Shown: piece after piece, positions 56,643 through 64,000 of the stretch
How the letters are laid out: the number at the start of each line of letters is the position of its first letter
Numbering within the stretch: the first letter of the stretch is position 1
Source of the DNA: Rhizobium sp. P32RR-XVIII
GTDB lineage: Bacteria; Pseudomonadota; Alphaproteobacteria; Rhizobiales; Rhizobiaceae
DNA length: 64,000 nucleotides
NCBI RefSeq assembly: GCF_012641395.1
Contig: NZ_JABAIH010000002.1
Location: forward strand, 372,001 to 436,000
Direction: 5' to 3'
The notes under the pieces: model-generated
The model's database searches: none
The model's input: only the letters and a program-made list of their open reading frames with translations
Told to the model about the DNA's origin: nothing
Translations under genes and position numbers: made by a program

Positions 56643-56757
56643 GCCTCAGACCGTCATCGCTCCAGAATAGTAGTAGAAAGAATATCTATTTGAATTGATT
56701 GAAGGTGAATTTATATTCATACTGACATTATGTTGTCTATGAAATATTTTTACCATC
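56643..56757. other. AT-rich divergent spacer in the polysaccharide locus
   Basis: 115 bases with markedly higher A+T than the surroundings, including the inverted repeat TGAAT-TTAT-ATTCA at 56706-56719. It separates the acyltransferase from the alpha/beta hydrolase gene and must hold both promoters. Such AT-rich tracts attract MucR/H-NS-like silencers in rhizobia; that is inference. Confidence 0.4.
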
Positions 56758-57714
56758 ATGCAGATGGCAAGATGTGAGATATATAACGTGTTTTCTAGAT
56801 TAAGTGGACGCATTGCGGTGGTGCTGGCACTGGCCGGGCTCGTGTCTTTCTGGCTGGCGCCGGGATGGCACGTTCTTCTCGCGTCGTCCGACGCCAATCG
56901 CAGAGACTTTAAGGACATCGCCTATGGAGCTGATCCCAGCAATCGAATGGATCTCTATAAGCCACCCGGCAAGGGACCCTTTCCGGCAATCATCTATGTC
57001 CACGGCGGCGGGTGGTGGAACGGCGACAAGAAGTTTCTTACCGACGATACAATAGATTACATGGTGTCGAAGGGAGCCGCGGTCGTCGCTATCAACTATC
57101 GCAATCTGGTCGCGGCAAAACGCGACGCGATATTCCCGCCTGTGCTGGCTCCGCTCGATGACACCAGATCCGCCTATCAATACCTCCTGAAGAATGGGAG
57201 GAGCATGGGTATCGACAACACACGGCTTGCCGTATGGGGCGATTCAGCGGGCGGCTTCAATGCACTTTGGCTCGCGTTGTCGGTCGAGAAGGAGCACCCT
57301 TCACCGATCAAGGCTGTGGGCGGAATCGATGCGCAAACGACGATCGATCCCCTGGAAATGCGCGATTGGGTCAGTCCGTCGGTCAACTACGGCGGACATG
57401 CCTTTGGCCTGCCGGAGGCTGATTTTCAGTCATTTCTGGCGCAACGGAGCAAGTTCCTCGATGCCATCATGGCGCTGTCGCCCTCACATTTGGTGGGCGC
57501 GGACTCGCCTCCAATCGTGCTTTTGTATTCCAAAGAACTGCAGGATCAGTCAACCGATCACATGTCGCTCGTTCACAGTCCGAAATTCGGGGCTGGATTT
57601 GAGAAGGTCGCCAAAGAAAACGGGCAGGCGATAACGCTTCTCGATGGTGCAGCACGCATTCCGGCGCGCTATGACGACTTCTTTGACTTCCTGATTGACC
57701 ATGTCACGAAATAA
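56758..57714 (+). CDS. Alpha/beta hydrolase (carboxylesterase-like)
   Basis: 318 residues from the ATG at 56758 (a second ATG at 56764). A hydrophobic anchor at about 16-40, then the lipase/esterase oxyanion motif IYVHGGGWWNG and the nucleophile elbow LAVWGDSAGGFNALW. The late His is not obvious by eye. The arrangement resembles BD-FAE-type deacetylases that act on carbohydrate acetyl or feruloyl esters, so it might remove or move acyl groups on the polymer. No ribosome-binding site is clear, and the start is uncertain. Ends 7 bases from the next, convergent gene. Confidence 0.82.
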   Translation: MQMARCEIYNVFSRLSGRIAVVLALAGLVSFWLAPGWHVLLASSDANRRDFKDIAYGADPSNRMDLYKPPGKGPFPAIIYVHGGGWWNGDKKFLTDDTIDYMVSKGAAVVAINYRNLVAAKRDAIFPPVLAPLDDTRSAYQYLLKNGRSMGIDNTRLAVWGDSAGGFNALWLALSVEKEHPSPIKAVGGIDAQTTIDPLEMRDWVSPSVNYGGHAFGLPEADFQSFLAQRSKFLDAIMALSPSHLVGADSPPIVLLYSKELQDQSTDHMSLVHSPKFGAGFEKVAKENGQAITLLDGAARIPARYDDFFDFLIDHVTK

Positions 57715-57721
57715 GAGCGCC

Positions 57722-58960
57722 CTAGCTCCCGAACTTTGCCCTTAGGCGTTGAGCGAATTTATAGAGGCCGGGCCGCGCCTTGATATAGGCCTTGCTGCGT
57801 GTCACCGCGCGGTGCGCCAAGCCTGCGATGCTTCCGATCCGCGAGATCGGCAGCACCACGTCATGGTGATCCGTTTCAACCGGTGCCCAGGAGCGCTTGT
57901 AGATCTGATCGCCGAGGCCGAAGTCGAAAAGCGCGACGCCCTTCCCATGCATGCCGGAGATCATCTGCCAATAGAGGAATTCCCCCGGGCTTGCCTCCGC
58001 CGCCAGACGCTCGTCGATCGAGCTGAACTGGCAGATCACATGATCGCCCTTGCGCGAGATGCCGGAGAGCGCCGCGATATGTCCTTCGTTCTCGCCCTTC
58101 AGGCGAAGCGCGTGCATCTGGAGCCCGAAGCCATCGCCGTTGCGAACATCGATCAGACCGTGGAGGAAAGCCCGCGTTTCCGCATCAGCGAAGACGTCCG
58201 GCTGCCCGAATGCCTTGAAGCGTTCGGCTTTTTGCGCAAAGAACCGGTCGAGAAAGGCGTGCTGTTCGCTGGGCGACCCGCCGTCGATATAGTCGAAGCC
58301 GCCCAGGGCCTCGAGTCGCTTCGACTGGACGCGAAATTTCTTTCGGCGGCTCTTGGCATTCAATTGCTTGAGCGTCGCCTCGAAGCTTTCAAGCAGCGGC
58401 AGCTGATAGGCGTGGTTCTGGTTCTGCACTGTAGGGAGCAGGCCGAGCGGGTTCCGCCGGCCGCGCCATTCCAGCGGGATGTTCTGTAAAAGCAGCAGAT
58501 CGGCCTTTCCACGAAGCGCCTGTCGAAGGCTCTCGGCAAAGCGGCGCGAATCGAGAACGTCCATGCCGGCTAGAAACCTTGTCGAAAAAAGCCCGGTATT
58601 GATGTTGCTGTGATCGGCGCCGATGAATCTCGCGATCCGCACGCCGTGGGAATGCTCGATTTCGATGGGGAGGATAAAAGCCGTTTCGGCGTCGCAGCTT
58701 CCGCGCAGGATCGCGAGCGGCCGCCGGTAGGCACTCACCCATGCATTGCACCAGTCATAGCCTTGATGGAGCGACACCAGATTGTCGCGCTCCAATGCGC
58801 GCCAGTCCTTTTCCAGCGGAGCCATTGTATCGAAGGCTACGACCTCGAGTTCGGCGATCGCCAGCTTGGCGCTCACCGACAGGAGGCTCGAAATGCTCGC
58901 ATCGGTTCGCACCGCTTCGTCAGGCGCCTGTTGATAGGTATCGAGCTTTTGCGTCTGCAC
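57722..58960 (-). CDS. FemAB/CelD-like acyltransferase (GNAT fold, BcsL family)
   Basis: 412 residues, GTG start at 58960 with GGAG 7 bases ahead. The CelD/Acetyltransf_6 pattern is visible: APLEKDWRALERDNLVSLHQ, LLLLQNIPLEWRGRRNPLG, LNAKSRRKKFRVQSKRLEAL and the catalytic-fold stretch EASPGEFLYWQMISGMHGKG then VALFDFGLGDQIYKRSWAP. Such proteins transfer acetyl or aminoacyl groups during exopolysaccharide and cellulose production. It is at the outer edge of the polysaccharide locus. Confidence 0.88.
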   Translation of the reverse strand: MQTQKLDTYQQAPDEAVRTDASISSLLSVSAKLAIAELEVVAFDTMAPLEKDWRALERDNLVSLHQGYDWCNAWVSAYRRPLAILRGSCDAETAFILPIEIEHSHGVRIARFIGADHSNINTGLFSTRFLAGMDVLDSRRFAESLRQALRGKADLLLLQNIPLEWRGRRNPLGLLPTVQNQNHAYQLPLLESFEATLKQLNAKSRRKKFRVQSKRLEALGGFDYIDGGSPSEQHAFLDRFFAQKAERFKAFGQPDVFADAETRAFLHGLIDVRNGDGFGLQMHALRLKGENEGHIAALSGISRKGDHVICQFSSIDERLAAEASPGEFLYWQMISGMHGKGVALFDFGLGDQIYKRSWAPVETDHHDVVLPISRIGSIAGLAHRAVTRSKAYIKARPGLYKFAQRLRAKFGS

Positions 58961-59083
58961 GCGTCTTCTCCGGTCAAGATGGCTTGGCCGGAGGTCTAAC
59001 GGACGAGCGCCTTCATTTGGTTTAAACGGAAGTGGTGAGAGCGGTTTTTCCGCGGATCACGGTTATTCCGGCGTTAACGCCTC

Positions 59084-59293
59084 TCATTTCGCCTTCGGGC
59101 CGGCCATCCACTTGATGATCAGCATCGCCGGCAGCACCCAGAGCAGGCCCGTGAGCAAGAAGTAGAGAAATTGGGCCCAGGACGGCGCGTCCGCGAGCGT
59201 TACCACCGCGATCGTGTTCGCCAGCAGCGCATAAAGCAGCACGAGGACGACGATGAGGATCGTACCGATGAGTTTGCGCAGGCGGATGGGCAT
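59084..59293 (-). CDS. DUF2842 family membrane protein
   Basis: 69 residues, two hydrophobic helices (about 10-30 and 40-62) joined by a short loop and ending in WMAGPKAK. DUF2842 members are small alphaproteobacterial membrane proteins of unknown function, often beside ctaA. Divergent from ctaA here (112-base gap). Confidence 0.88.
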   Translation of the reverse strand: MPIRLRKLIGTILIVVLVLLYALLANTIAVVTLADAPSWAQFLYFLLTGLLWVLPAMLIIKWMAGPKAK

Positions 59294-59405
59294 GATTTAT
59301 GTTCCGGATGGCTGAATGGCCAGCGCGACCGCATGCCGCAAAGGCTCGGGGCTTGTTTTGCATGAGCCGGTGGGGCAAATCAACTGCCGGAAAGAAGGAG
59401 CAGTC

Positions 59406-60509
59406 ATGGCCGTCGCGAACTTGACCACGGAACAGGCGATCTTGAGCAAGGTCCGCAAGCAGGACCGGAACCGCCGCGGGCTGCGCCTCTGGCTTGGTTT
59501 CGTGCTGCTCGCACTCTTCTGTCTCGTGCTCGTTGGCGGCGCAACGCGTCTTACCAATTCGGGCCTCTCGATCACGGAATGGCAGCCAATCCACGGCGTC
59601 ATTCCGCCGCTGAACGCCGTCGAATGGCAGGAGGAATTCGAGCTCTACCAGCGTATCCCGCAATTCCAGCAGCTGAACAGCGATATGACGGTCGACGAGT
59701 TCAAATCGATTTTCTGGTGGGAATGGGCGCATCGTTTGCTGGCCCGCTCGATCGGCGTCGTCTTTGCCCTGCCGCTCATCTTCTTCTGGTTCACCGGCCG
59801 CATCGAGAAGCGGCTGCGCTGGCCGCTCGTCGGCGTTTTGGCATTGGGCGGCCTGCAGGGTTTCATCGGCTGGTGGATGGTGTCTTCCGGCCTCACCAAG
59901 CTGACCAGCGTCTCGCAATACCGCCTCGCCACGCATCTCGTCATGGCCTGCCTGATCTTTGCCTCCTGCATGTGGATCATGCGCGGCCTCTCTCCGCATT
60001 CTAACGACCCGGCGCCGACCAAAAGCTCGCACACCTGGGCCGGCGTGATTGCGATCTTCTCGCTCTTCCAGATCTATCTCGGCGCGCTGGTCGCCGGCCT
60101 CGATGCAGGATTTTCCTACAACACCTGGCCGCTGATGGACGGCGCGATCATCCCGTCGGATCTTTTCATCCAGCAGCCCGCCTGGATCAATTTGTTTGAA
60201 AATCCGAAGACCGTCCAATTCATCCATCGCCTCGGCGCCTACACGCTCCTTGCGATCACCTTCGTCAACATGGTGATCGCGCTTCGCTTTGCGCCTCAAA
60301 CCACCCACGCCCGCCGCGCTGTCCTCCTCTTTGGGCTCGTGATGCTGCAAGCGGCGATCGGCATCGCGACACTTGTCATGCAGGTGCCGCTGGACCTCGC
60401 TCTCCTGCACCAGGCAGGGGCGTTGGTCGTCTTCGGTTTTGCGGTGGCCAACTGGCGCGGCTTCTATGGCGAATTTCCGCGTGAGACTGCGGTCGACCGT
60501 CGCGACTGA
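59406..60509 (+). CDS. ctaA: Haem A synthase (COX15/CtaA)
   Basis: 367 residues from the ATG at 59406, with AAGGAG ahead. Oxidises haem O to haem A for cytochrome oxidase. Eight hydrophobic helices in two repeats with the haem-ligand histidines in [29 protein letters not shown] and [13 protein letters not shown], and [15 protein letters not shown] near the start. Confidence 0.96.
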   Translation: MAVANLTTEQAILSKVRKQDRNRRGLRLWLGFVLLALFCLVLVGGATRLTNSGLSITEWQPIHGVIPPLNAVEWQEEFELYQRIPQFQQLNSDMTVDEFKSIFWWEWAHRLLARSIGVVFALPLIFFWFTGRIEKRLRWPLVGVLALGGLQGFIGWWMVSSGLTKLTSVSQYRLATHLVMACLIFASCMWIMRGLSPHSNDPAPTKSSHTWAGVIAIFSLFQIYLGALVAGLDAGFSYNTWPLMDGAIIPSDLFIQQPAWINLFENPKTVQFIHRLGAYTLLAITFVNMVIALRFAPQTTHARRAVLLFGLVMLQAAIGIATLVMQVPLDLALLHQAGALVVFGFAVANWRGFYGEFPRETAVDRRD

Positions 60510-60574
60510 GACCGGCTTCAGGGTGGTGCACGCGCGGCATCTCGACTAAACGTCGTTTCAGCCGAGGAAACGCC

Positions 60575-61459
60575 ATGCTTGTCATCGACAACACACTCGT
60601 CGCGCGCCTGATCGCCGCCCAGTTTCCGCAATGGGCACATCTTCCCATTCGTCCCGTCGCGGACGGCGGCTGGGACAACCGCACCTTCCGTCTCGGCGAT
60701 GCAATGACTGTTCGCCTGCCGAGCGCCGAACGTTACGCCGCGCAGGTCGAGAAGGAGCAGTACTGGCTGCCACGGCTTGCCCCGCACCTGCCGCTTTCGA
60801 TCCCGGTGCCGCTGGCGATGGGCGAGCCGGGGGAGGACTATCCCTTCCGCTGGTCGGTCTATGCCTGGCGCAAGGGCGAGGCGGCACTTCCGCATCGGAT
60901 CCGTGATCTTACGGAGTTCGCTGTCGATCTCGGGCGCTTTCTGCTTGCCCTAAAGTCAGTCGATCCGACCAGCGGGCCGCCGGCCGGACCGCACAATTTC
61001 TTTCGCGGCGGCTCGCTTGCGGTCTATGACTCGGAAACGCGCCGGGCGCTCGAAATGCTGGAGGGCCGCGTCGATACGGCTGCCGCAAAGGAAGTCTGGG
61101 AGGCGGCGCTGTCGACCGAATGGGAGCGTCCGCCCGTCTGGTTTCACGGCGATGTCGCCTACGGCAATCTTCTGGTCGAGGAAGGACGGCTTAGCGCGGT
61201 CATCGATTTTGGCATATCAGGCATCGGCGATCCGGCCTGCGATCTGGTGATCGCCTGGACAATGTTTGGAGGCAAGAGCCGCGCGGCCTATCGTGAGGTC
61301 CTGTCGCTCGACGGCGGCACCTGGGCGCGCGGCCGCGGCTGGGCAATTTGGAAGGCGCTGATCGTTGCCGCCGGCATGGCCGGGGGTAAGCCGAGCGATA
61401 TCGAGAAGTCCTGGAGCATCATCGACGAAGTGATCGAGGACCATCGCCGCTACGCCTGA
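60575..61459 (+). CDS. Aminoglycoside phosphotransferase-fold kinase
   Basis: 294 residues. The APH family signature is VWFHGDVAYGNLLVEE, with catalytic D193 in HGD and N198, and the metal Asp in VIDFGISGIGDPACDL (D211). The nucleotide-binding N-lobe includes GGWDNRTFRLGDAMTVRLPS. The substrate need not be an antibiotic: chromosomal rhizobial members of this group usually act on sugars, homoserine or similar, and nothing marks it as a resistance gene. It follows ctaA by 65 bases and may be co-transcribed. Confidence 0.88.
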   Translation: MLVIDNTLVARLIAAQFPQWAHLPIRPVADGGWDNRTFRLGDAMTVRLPSAERYAAQVEKEQYWLPRLAPHLPLSIPVPLAMGEPGEDYPFRWSVYAWRKGEAALPHRIRDLTEFAVDLGRFLLALKSVDPTSGPPAGPHNFFRGGSLAVYDSETRRALEMLEGRVDTAAAKEVWEAALSTEWERPPVWFHGDVAYGNLLVEEGRLSAVIDFGISGIGDPACDLVIAWTMFGGKSRAAYREVLSLDGGTWARGRGWAIWKALIVAAGMAGGKPSDIEKSWSIIDEVIEDHRRYA

Positions 61460-61473
61460 CCGCAGCTCTCGCG

Positions 61474-62238
61474 TCAGGGATCCGGCCCGCTGATCTCCTC
61501 CTGCAATCGCTCGAAGGCGGTGGGAAACAACGTCGCGGGCGGGCTGTAGGGGTTCGAGAAGGCGTAGATGAAGAACAGGATGATGCCGGTGAAGGCTCCG
61601 AAGATCGATAGCAGCAGCAGGTTGCGACTGTCGGGCTGGTAGGGGTAGTAGCCGATGGCGGTGAAGACCACGCCCGAGATCGCTGCAAACCAGAAGATCG
61701 GGCTGACGGAGTCGGTGCCGCTGTTTTCGCGCTGGTCGCGGGACTCCGAAATCAGGTGTATTTCCTCGAGCATGTGGCTGCGCAGGCTTTCCTGTTTCGC
61801 GTTGGCGGGCGCGAGTTCGAGAGCCGTCAGATAGACGATGTTCCACTGGTCCCAGGCGGACGACGAAAGCTCTCCGGAGCGCGCGAGCTCGTTCCATTCC
61901 TCAGTGATGACGATGCGGACATAGTCCGCCAGCGCCTTCTGGATCGGCGCCTGCGCCTGCGGGCCGTAGCGCTCGGCATCGTAATAGATGTCGCCGACGG
62001 CATTGCTTTCCACCGCGCTTTCGGACTTCAGCGCCTGATATTCCAGCATCTCCTGTGCGAAGACGAGTGCCAGGATGAGGGCATGAAGGCTCGCGATGCG
62101 CGTCGCGACAGAGCTTGCAAGCTCTCGGTCCCGGCCATCCGGATCGCCGCCCATGAGGAAACGCATGGCGAAATACGCCACGAGCACGACCGCCGTTGTT
62201 CCCCCGGTGAAGGCGATGCCAATCAAAACTGACGTCAT
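61474..62238 (-). CDS. DUF4239 membrane protein
   Basis: 254 residues. Helices at about 5-28, 185-203 and 209-230; a soluble, helical middle (about 40-175) with ASLHALILALVFAQEMLEYQ and YVRIVITEEWNELARSGELS. DUF4239 proteins are bestrophin-like membrane proteins of unknown function. Convergent with the kinase gene (14-base gap). Confidence 0.82.
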   Translation of the reverse strand: MTSVLIGIAFTGGTTAVVLVAYFAMRFLMGGDPDGRDRELASSVATRIASLHALILALVFAQEMLEYQALKSESAVESNAVGDIYYDAERYGPQAQAPIQKALADYVRIVITEEWNELARSGELSSSAWDQWNIVYLTALELAPANAKQESLRSHMLEEIHLISESRDQRENSGTDSVSPIFWFAAISGVVFTAIGYYPYQPDSRNLLLLSIFGAFTGIILFFIYAFSNPYSPPATLFPTAFERLQEEISGPDP

Positions 62239-62399
62239 GAATCGTCTCCCGCGCGCAAAGTGTACGGCCTTCGCGGCAGACGGGCAATCGGGCGGTTTTC
62301 AGATCAGCAGGCGATCGCAGACCGGCACGCCGCCGGTCGCGGATGCGGCAACCAGGATATAAATCCTGTGGAAGGTGTTTTCCTTCGCAAGGTCGAACA

Positions 62400-62435
62400 G
62401 GCTTGAGCCGGAAGGGGCAAAAAATGCCCCAAGCC
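62400..62435 (-). terminator. Hairpin directly after argC
   Basis: Nested arms: outer GGCTTG / CAAGCC (62400-62405 and 62430-62435) and inner GGGGCA / TGCCCC (62414-62419 and 62425-62430) around an A-run, which reads as a T-run on the minus strand. It begins at the argC stop, so it should end that message. Confidence 0.55.
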
Positions 62436-63356
62436 TCACGCGCCCAGCATCAGGTCCATGTTCTGGACTGCCGCCCCGGAGGCGCCCTTGCCGAGATTGT
62501 CGTAGACGGCGACGAGAAGCGCCTGTGCCGTATCGTCATTGGCGAAGACGTGCAGGCGCATGCGGTTGGTGTTGTTGTAGATCTCCGGGTTGAGCTCCGG
62601 CGTGCGCTCCGGCGCTTCGAAAGGAGCGACCTCCACGAAGCCCTTGGTGCCGGCGTAGTAGTCGGCGATTGCGGCATGCAGCTCGGCACCCTTCGGCACC
62701 TTCGGCAGGTGCGAGAGCTGCAGCGGCACCGTGACGACCATACCCTGAGCGAAATTGCCGACGACCGGCTGGAAGAAGGGCACGCGCGTGAGCTTGGCGT
62801 AGCGCTGCAGTTCCGGCAGATGCTTGTGCTGGAAGGTCAGGCCGTAGGGCATGTATTCCGCCGTGTCCTCGCCCTTGGCGACATAATCCTCGATCATGGT
62901 GCGGCCGCCGCCGGAATAACCGGAGATGCCGTTGACGGTAACCGGGAAATCGGCCGGGACGAGGCCGGCCTCGACAAGCGGGCGCAGCGTGGCGATCGGC
63001 CCTTGCGGCCAGCAGCCCGGATTGGATACGCGCTTGGCCGAGGCGATGATGCCGGCCTGCTCCTTGCTCATTTCCGGAAAGCCGTAAGCCCAGCCTTCGG
63101 CGACGCGGTGCGCCGTCGAGGCGTCGATCACCTTCGTCCGGTCGTTCTCGATCAGGCTGACGCTTTCCTTGGCGGCGTCATCAGGCAGGCAGAGGATGGC
63201 GATATCGGCCTCGTTGAGCAGGGCGGCACGGACGGCCTTGTCCTTGCGGCTCTCGCTCGGGATCGACAGCAACTCAAGATCTCGGCGCTCAGCCAGACGC
63301 CCGCGGATCTGCAGACCCGTCGTTCCGGCCTCGCCATCGATGAAGATCTTTGCCAT
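62436..63356 (-). CDS. argC: N-acetyl-gamma-glutamyl-phosphate reductase (type 2)
   Basis: 306 residues, the short AGPR form common in alphaproteobacteria. Third step of arginine synthesis. NAD(P)-binding start KIFIDGEAGTTGLQIRGRL, then DASTAHRVAEGWAYGFPE, and the catalytic Cys (C115) in RVSNPGCWPQGPIA. The agmatinase-like gene upstream on the same strand (78-base gap) and the likely ribosomal genes beyond it match the usual rhizobial order. Confidence 0.96.
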   Translation of the reverse strand: MAKIFIDGEAGTTGLQIRGRLAERRDLELLSIPSESRKDKAVRAALLNEADIAILCLPDDAAKESVSLIENDRTKVIDASTAHRVAEGWAYGFPEMSKEQAGIIASAKRVSNPGCWPQGPIATLRPLVEAGLVPADFPVTVNGISGYSGGGRTMIEDYVAKGEDTAEYMPYGLTFQHKHLPELQRYAKLTRVPFFQPVVGNFAQGMVVTVPLQLSHLPKVPKGAELHAAIADYYAGTKGFVEVAPFEAPERTPELNPEIYNNTNRMRLHVFANDDTAQALLVAVYDNLGKGASGAAVQNMDLMLGA

Positions 63357-63434
63357 GATAATCCTGCGCTTTCGATGAGTTCGAAGTTCTTCCGGCTTCA
63401 GTTTGCCATGAAGTTGAATCAGTTTGATAACGGC

Positions 63435-64000
63435 CTAACGGGCCGCGGCGCGCCTCTCGGCGCGGAGGCCCAGCATATACATCGCGACTGTTGCTCCCGC
63501 AATGGCGGTAATATCCGCATGGTCGTAAGGCGGTGAGACCTCGACCACGTCCGCGCCGCGGATGTCGAGCTGCTGCAGCCGCTGCAGCACCGAAAGGATC
63601 TTGGCGCTCGACGGTCCGCCCGCAACCGGCGTGCCCGTACCCGGTGCATAGGCCGGATCGAGGCAATCGATATCGAAGGTGAGATAGGATGGATGCCCCT
63701 GGGTGTGGGCGATGATCGTCGATGCGATCTCGGCGGCACTCATCTCTTCGACCTCGTGGCCATAGAGAATCCGGATGCCGAAATCCTCCGGCGCATGAGT
63801 GCGGATGCCGATCTGGATCGAGCGGTCGGGATCGATGATGCCGTCGCGGACGGCGCGGGCCACGAAGGAGCCATGGTCGGTACGCCTGTTGTCGTCGAGC
63901 CAGGTATCCTGATGCGCGTCGAACTGCACCAGCGCCAGCGGGCCGTGCCGGGCGGCATGCGCCTTAAGGATCGGCCATGTCACATAGTGGTCGCCGCCGA
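63435..64000 (-). CDS. speB: Agmatinase / ureohydrolase, C-terminal part (cut by window edge)
   Basis: Open to the window edge, so the N-terminus is missing; about 188 residues are visible. Ureohydrolase metal motifs are clear: GGDHYVTWP at the edge, VQFDAHQDTW and TFDIDCLDPAYAPGTGTP (the later aspartates), with VVEVSPPYDHADITAIAGAT near the end. It converts agmatine to putrescine and urea, or a related guanidino compound. The GTG at 63983 is internal. The symbol follows the argC neighbourhood and is not certain at the substrate level. Confidence 0.92.
   Translation of the reverse strand, partial: GGDHYVTWPILKAHAARHGPLALVQFDAHQDTWLDDNRRTDHGSFVARAVRDGIIDPDRSIQIGIRTHAPEDFGIRILYGHEVEEMSAAEIASTIIAHTQGHPSYLTFDIDCLDPAYAPGTGTPVAGGPSSAKILSVLQRLQQLDIRGADVVEVSPPYDHADITAIAGATVAMYMLGLRAERRAAAR

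Noticed and set aside
60575..61459. An aminoglycoside-resistance gene
   Set aside because: The APH fold alone does not show this. The gene is chromosomal, next to ctaA, with no mobile element or resistance context, so it is more likely a metabolic kinase.

Overview
The window is chromosomal sequence from an alphaproteobacterium, almost certainly a member of the Rhizobiaceae (Rhizobium, Agrobacterium, Neorhizobium or Sinorhizobium type). The evidence is high GC, an aspartate/glutamate leucyltransferase (Bpt), a magnesium-type HemB, the LdtR regulator beside an L,D-transpeptidase, a glyA-nrdR-ribD-ribE / ribH-nusB block, a K+-insensitive proton pyrophosphatase, a plsX-fabH-ihfA-merR block, and an argC-speB / ctaA neighbourhood next to a Wzy-type polysaccharide locus. 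No rRNA, CRISPR array, intact insertion sequence or phage is visible. One tRNA (Pro, GGG) is present. Both ends of the window cut a gene: ppk on the left and an agmatinase-type gene on the right.

Layout. 1-3.2 kb: polyphosphate turnover (ppk, ppx). 3.3-9.6 kb: a frameshifted aldo/keto reductase, a secreted phytase/esterase-like protein, a membrane-anchored nucleotide cyclase, RNase D and a Tat-exported multicopper oxidase. 9.9-17.7 kb: aspS, a SulP transporter, an exported protein of unknown function, parC and an SRPBCC protein. 17.7-18.3 kb: a Doc / AbrB-type toxin-antitoxin pair with a palindromic operator candidate. 18.3-21.7 kb: a leftward hemB-RDD-bpt-EamA group. 21.8-25.7 kb: DUF6163, ldtR, a glycosyltransferase-like gene and an L,D-transpeptidase, which together look like a cell-wall module. 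25.8-32.1 kb: one-carbon, dNTP and riboflavin genes; the expected ribE-ribH junction is split by three leftward genes. 32.3-39.7 kb: hppA, bamE, a ubiquinol-cytochrome c chaperone with an amber codon in its N-terminal coding region, DUF177, plsX, fabH, ihfA and merR.

39.7-44.4 kb: an accessory stretch between merR and tRNA-Pro carrying a SABATH-type carboxyl methyltransferase, a receiver protein, a hybrid histidine kinase, DUF1236 and a HAD phosphatase. 44.4-48.6 kb: a poorly coding stretch with an orphan terminator-like hairpin, a CPA1 antiporter and several very small genes. 48.6-59 kb: an exopolysaccharide locus (polymerase/ligase, priming transferase, GT4, Wza-like exporter, Wzz/ExoP-like copolymerase with a degenerate P-loop, acyltransferase, alpha/beta hydrolase, FemAB/CelD-like acyltransferase). 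By content and neighbours it resembles the Agrobacterium unipolar polysaccharide / rhizobial glucomannan adhesin locus. 59-64 kb: DUF2842, ctaA, an APH-fold kinase, DUF4239, argC and the agmatinase-like gene.

No single cluster here can be called a proven new system. The best leads are the SABATH methyltransferase with its adjacent two-component genes, the LdtR / glycosyltransferase / L,D-transpeptidase module, the kinase-dead copolymerase in the adhesin-like locus, the amber codon in the bc1 chaperone, and the non-coding region after tRNA-Pro with small-protein and sRNA candidates.
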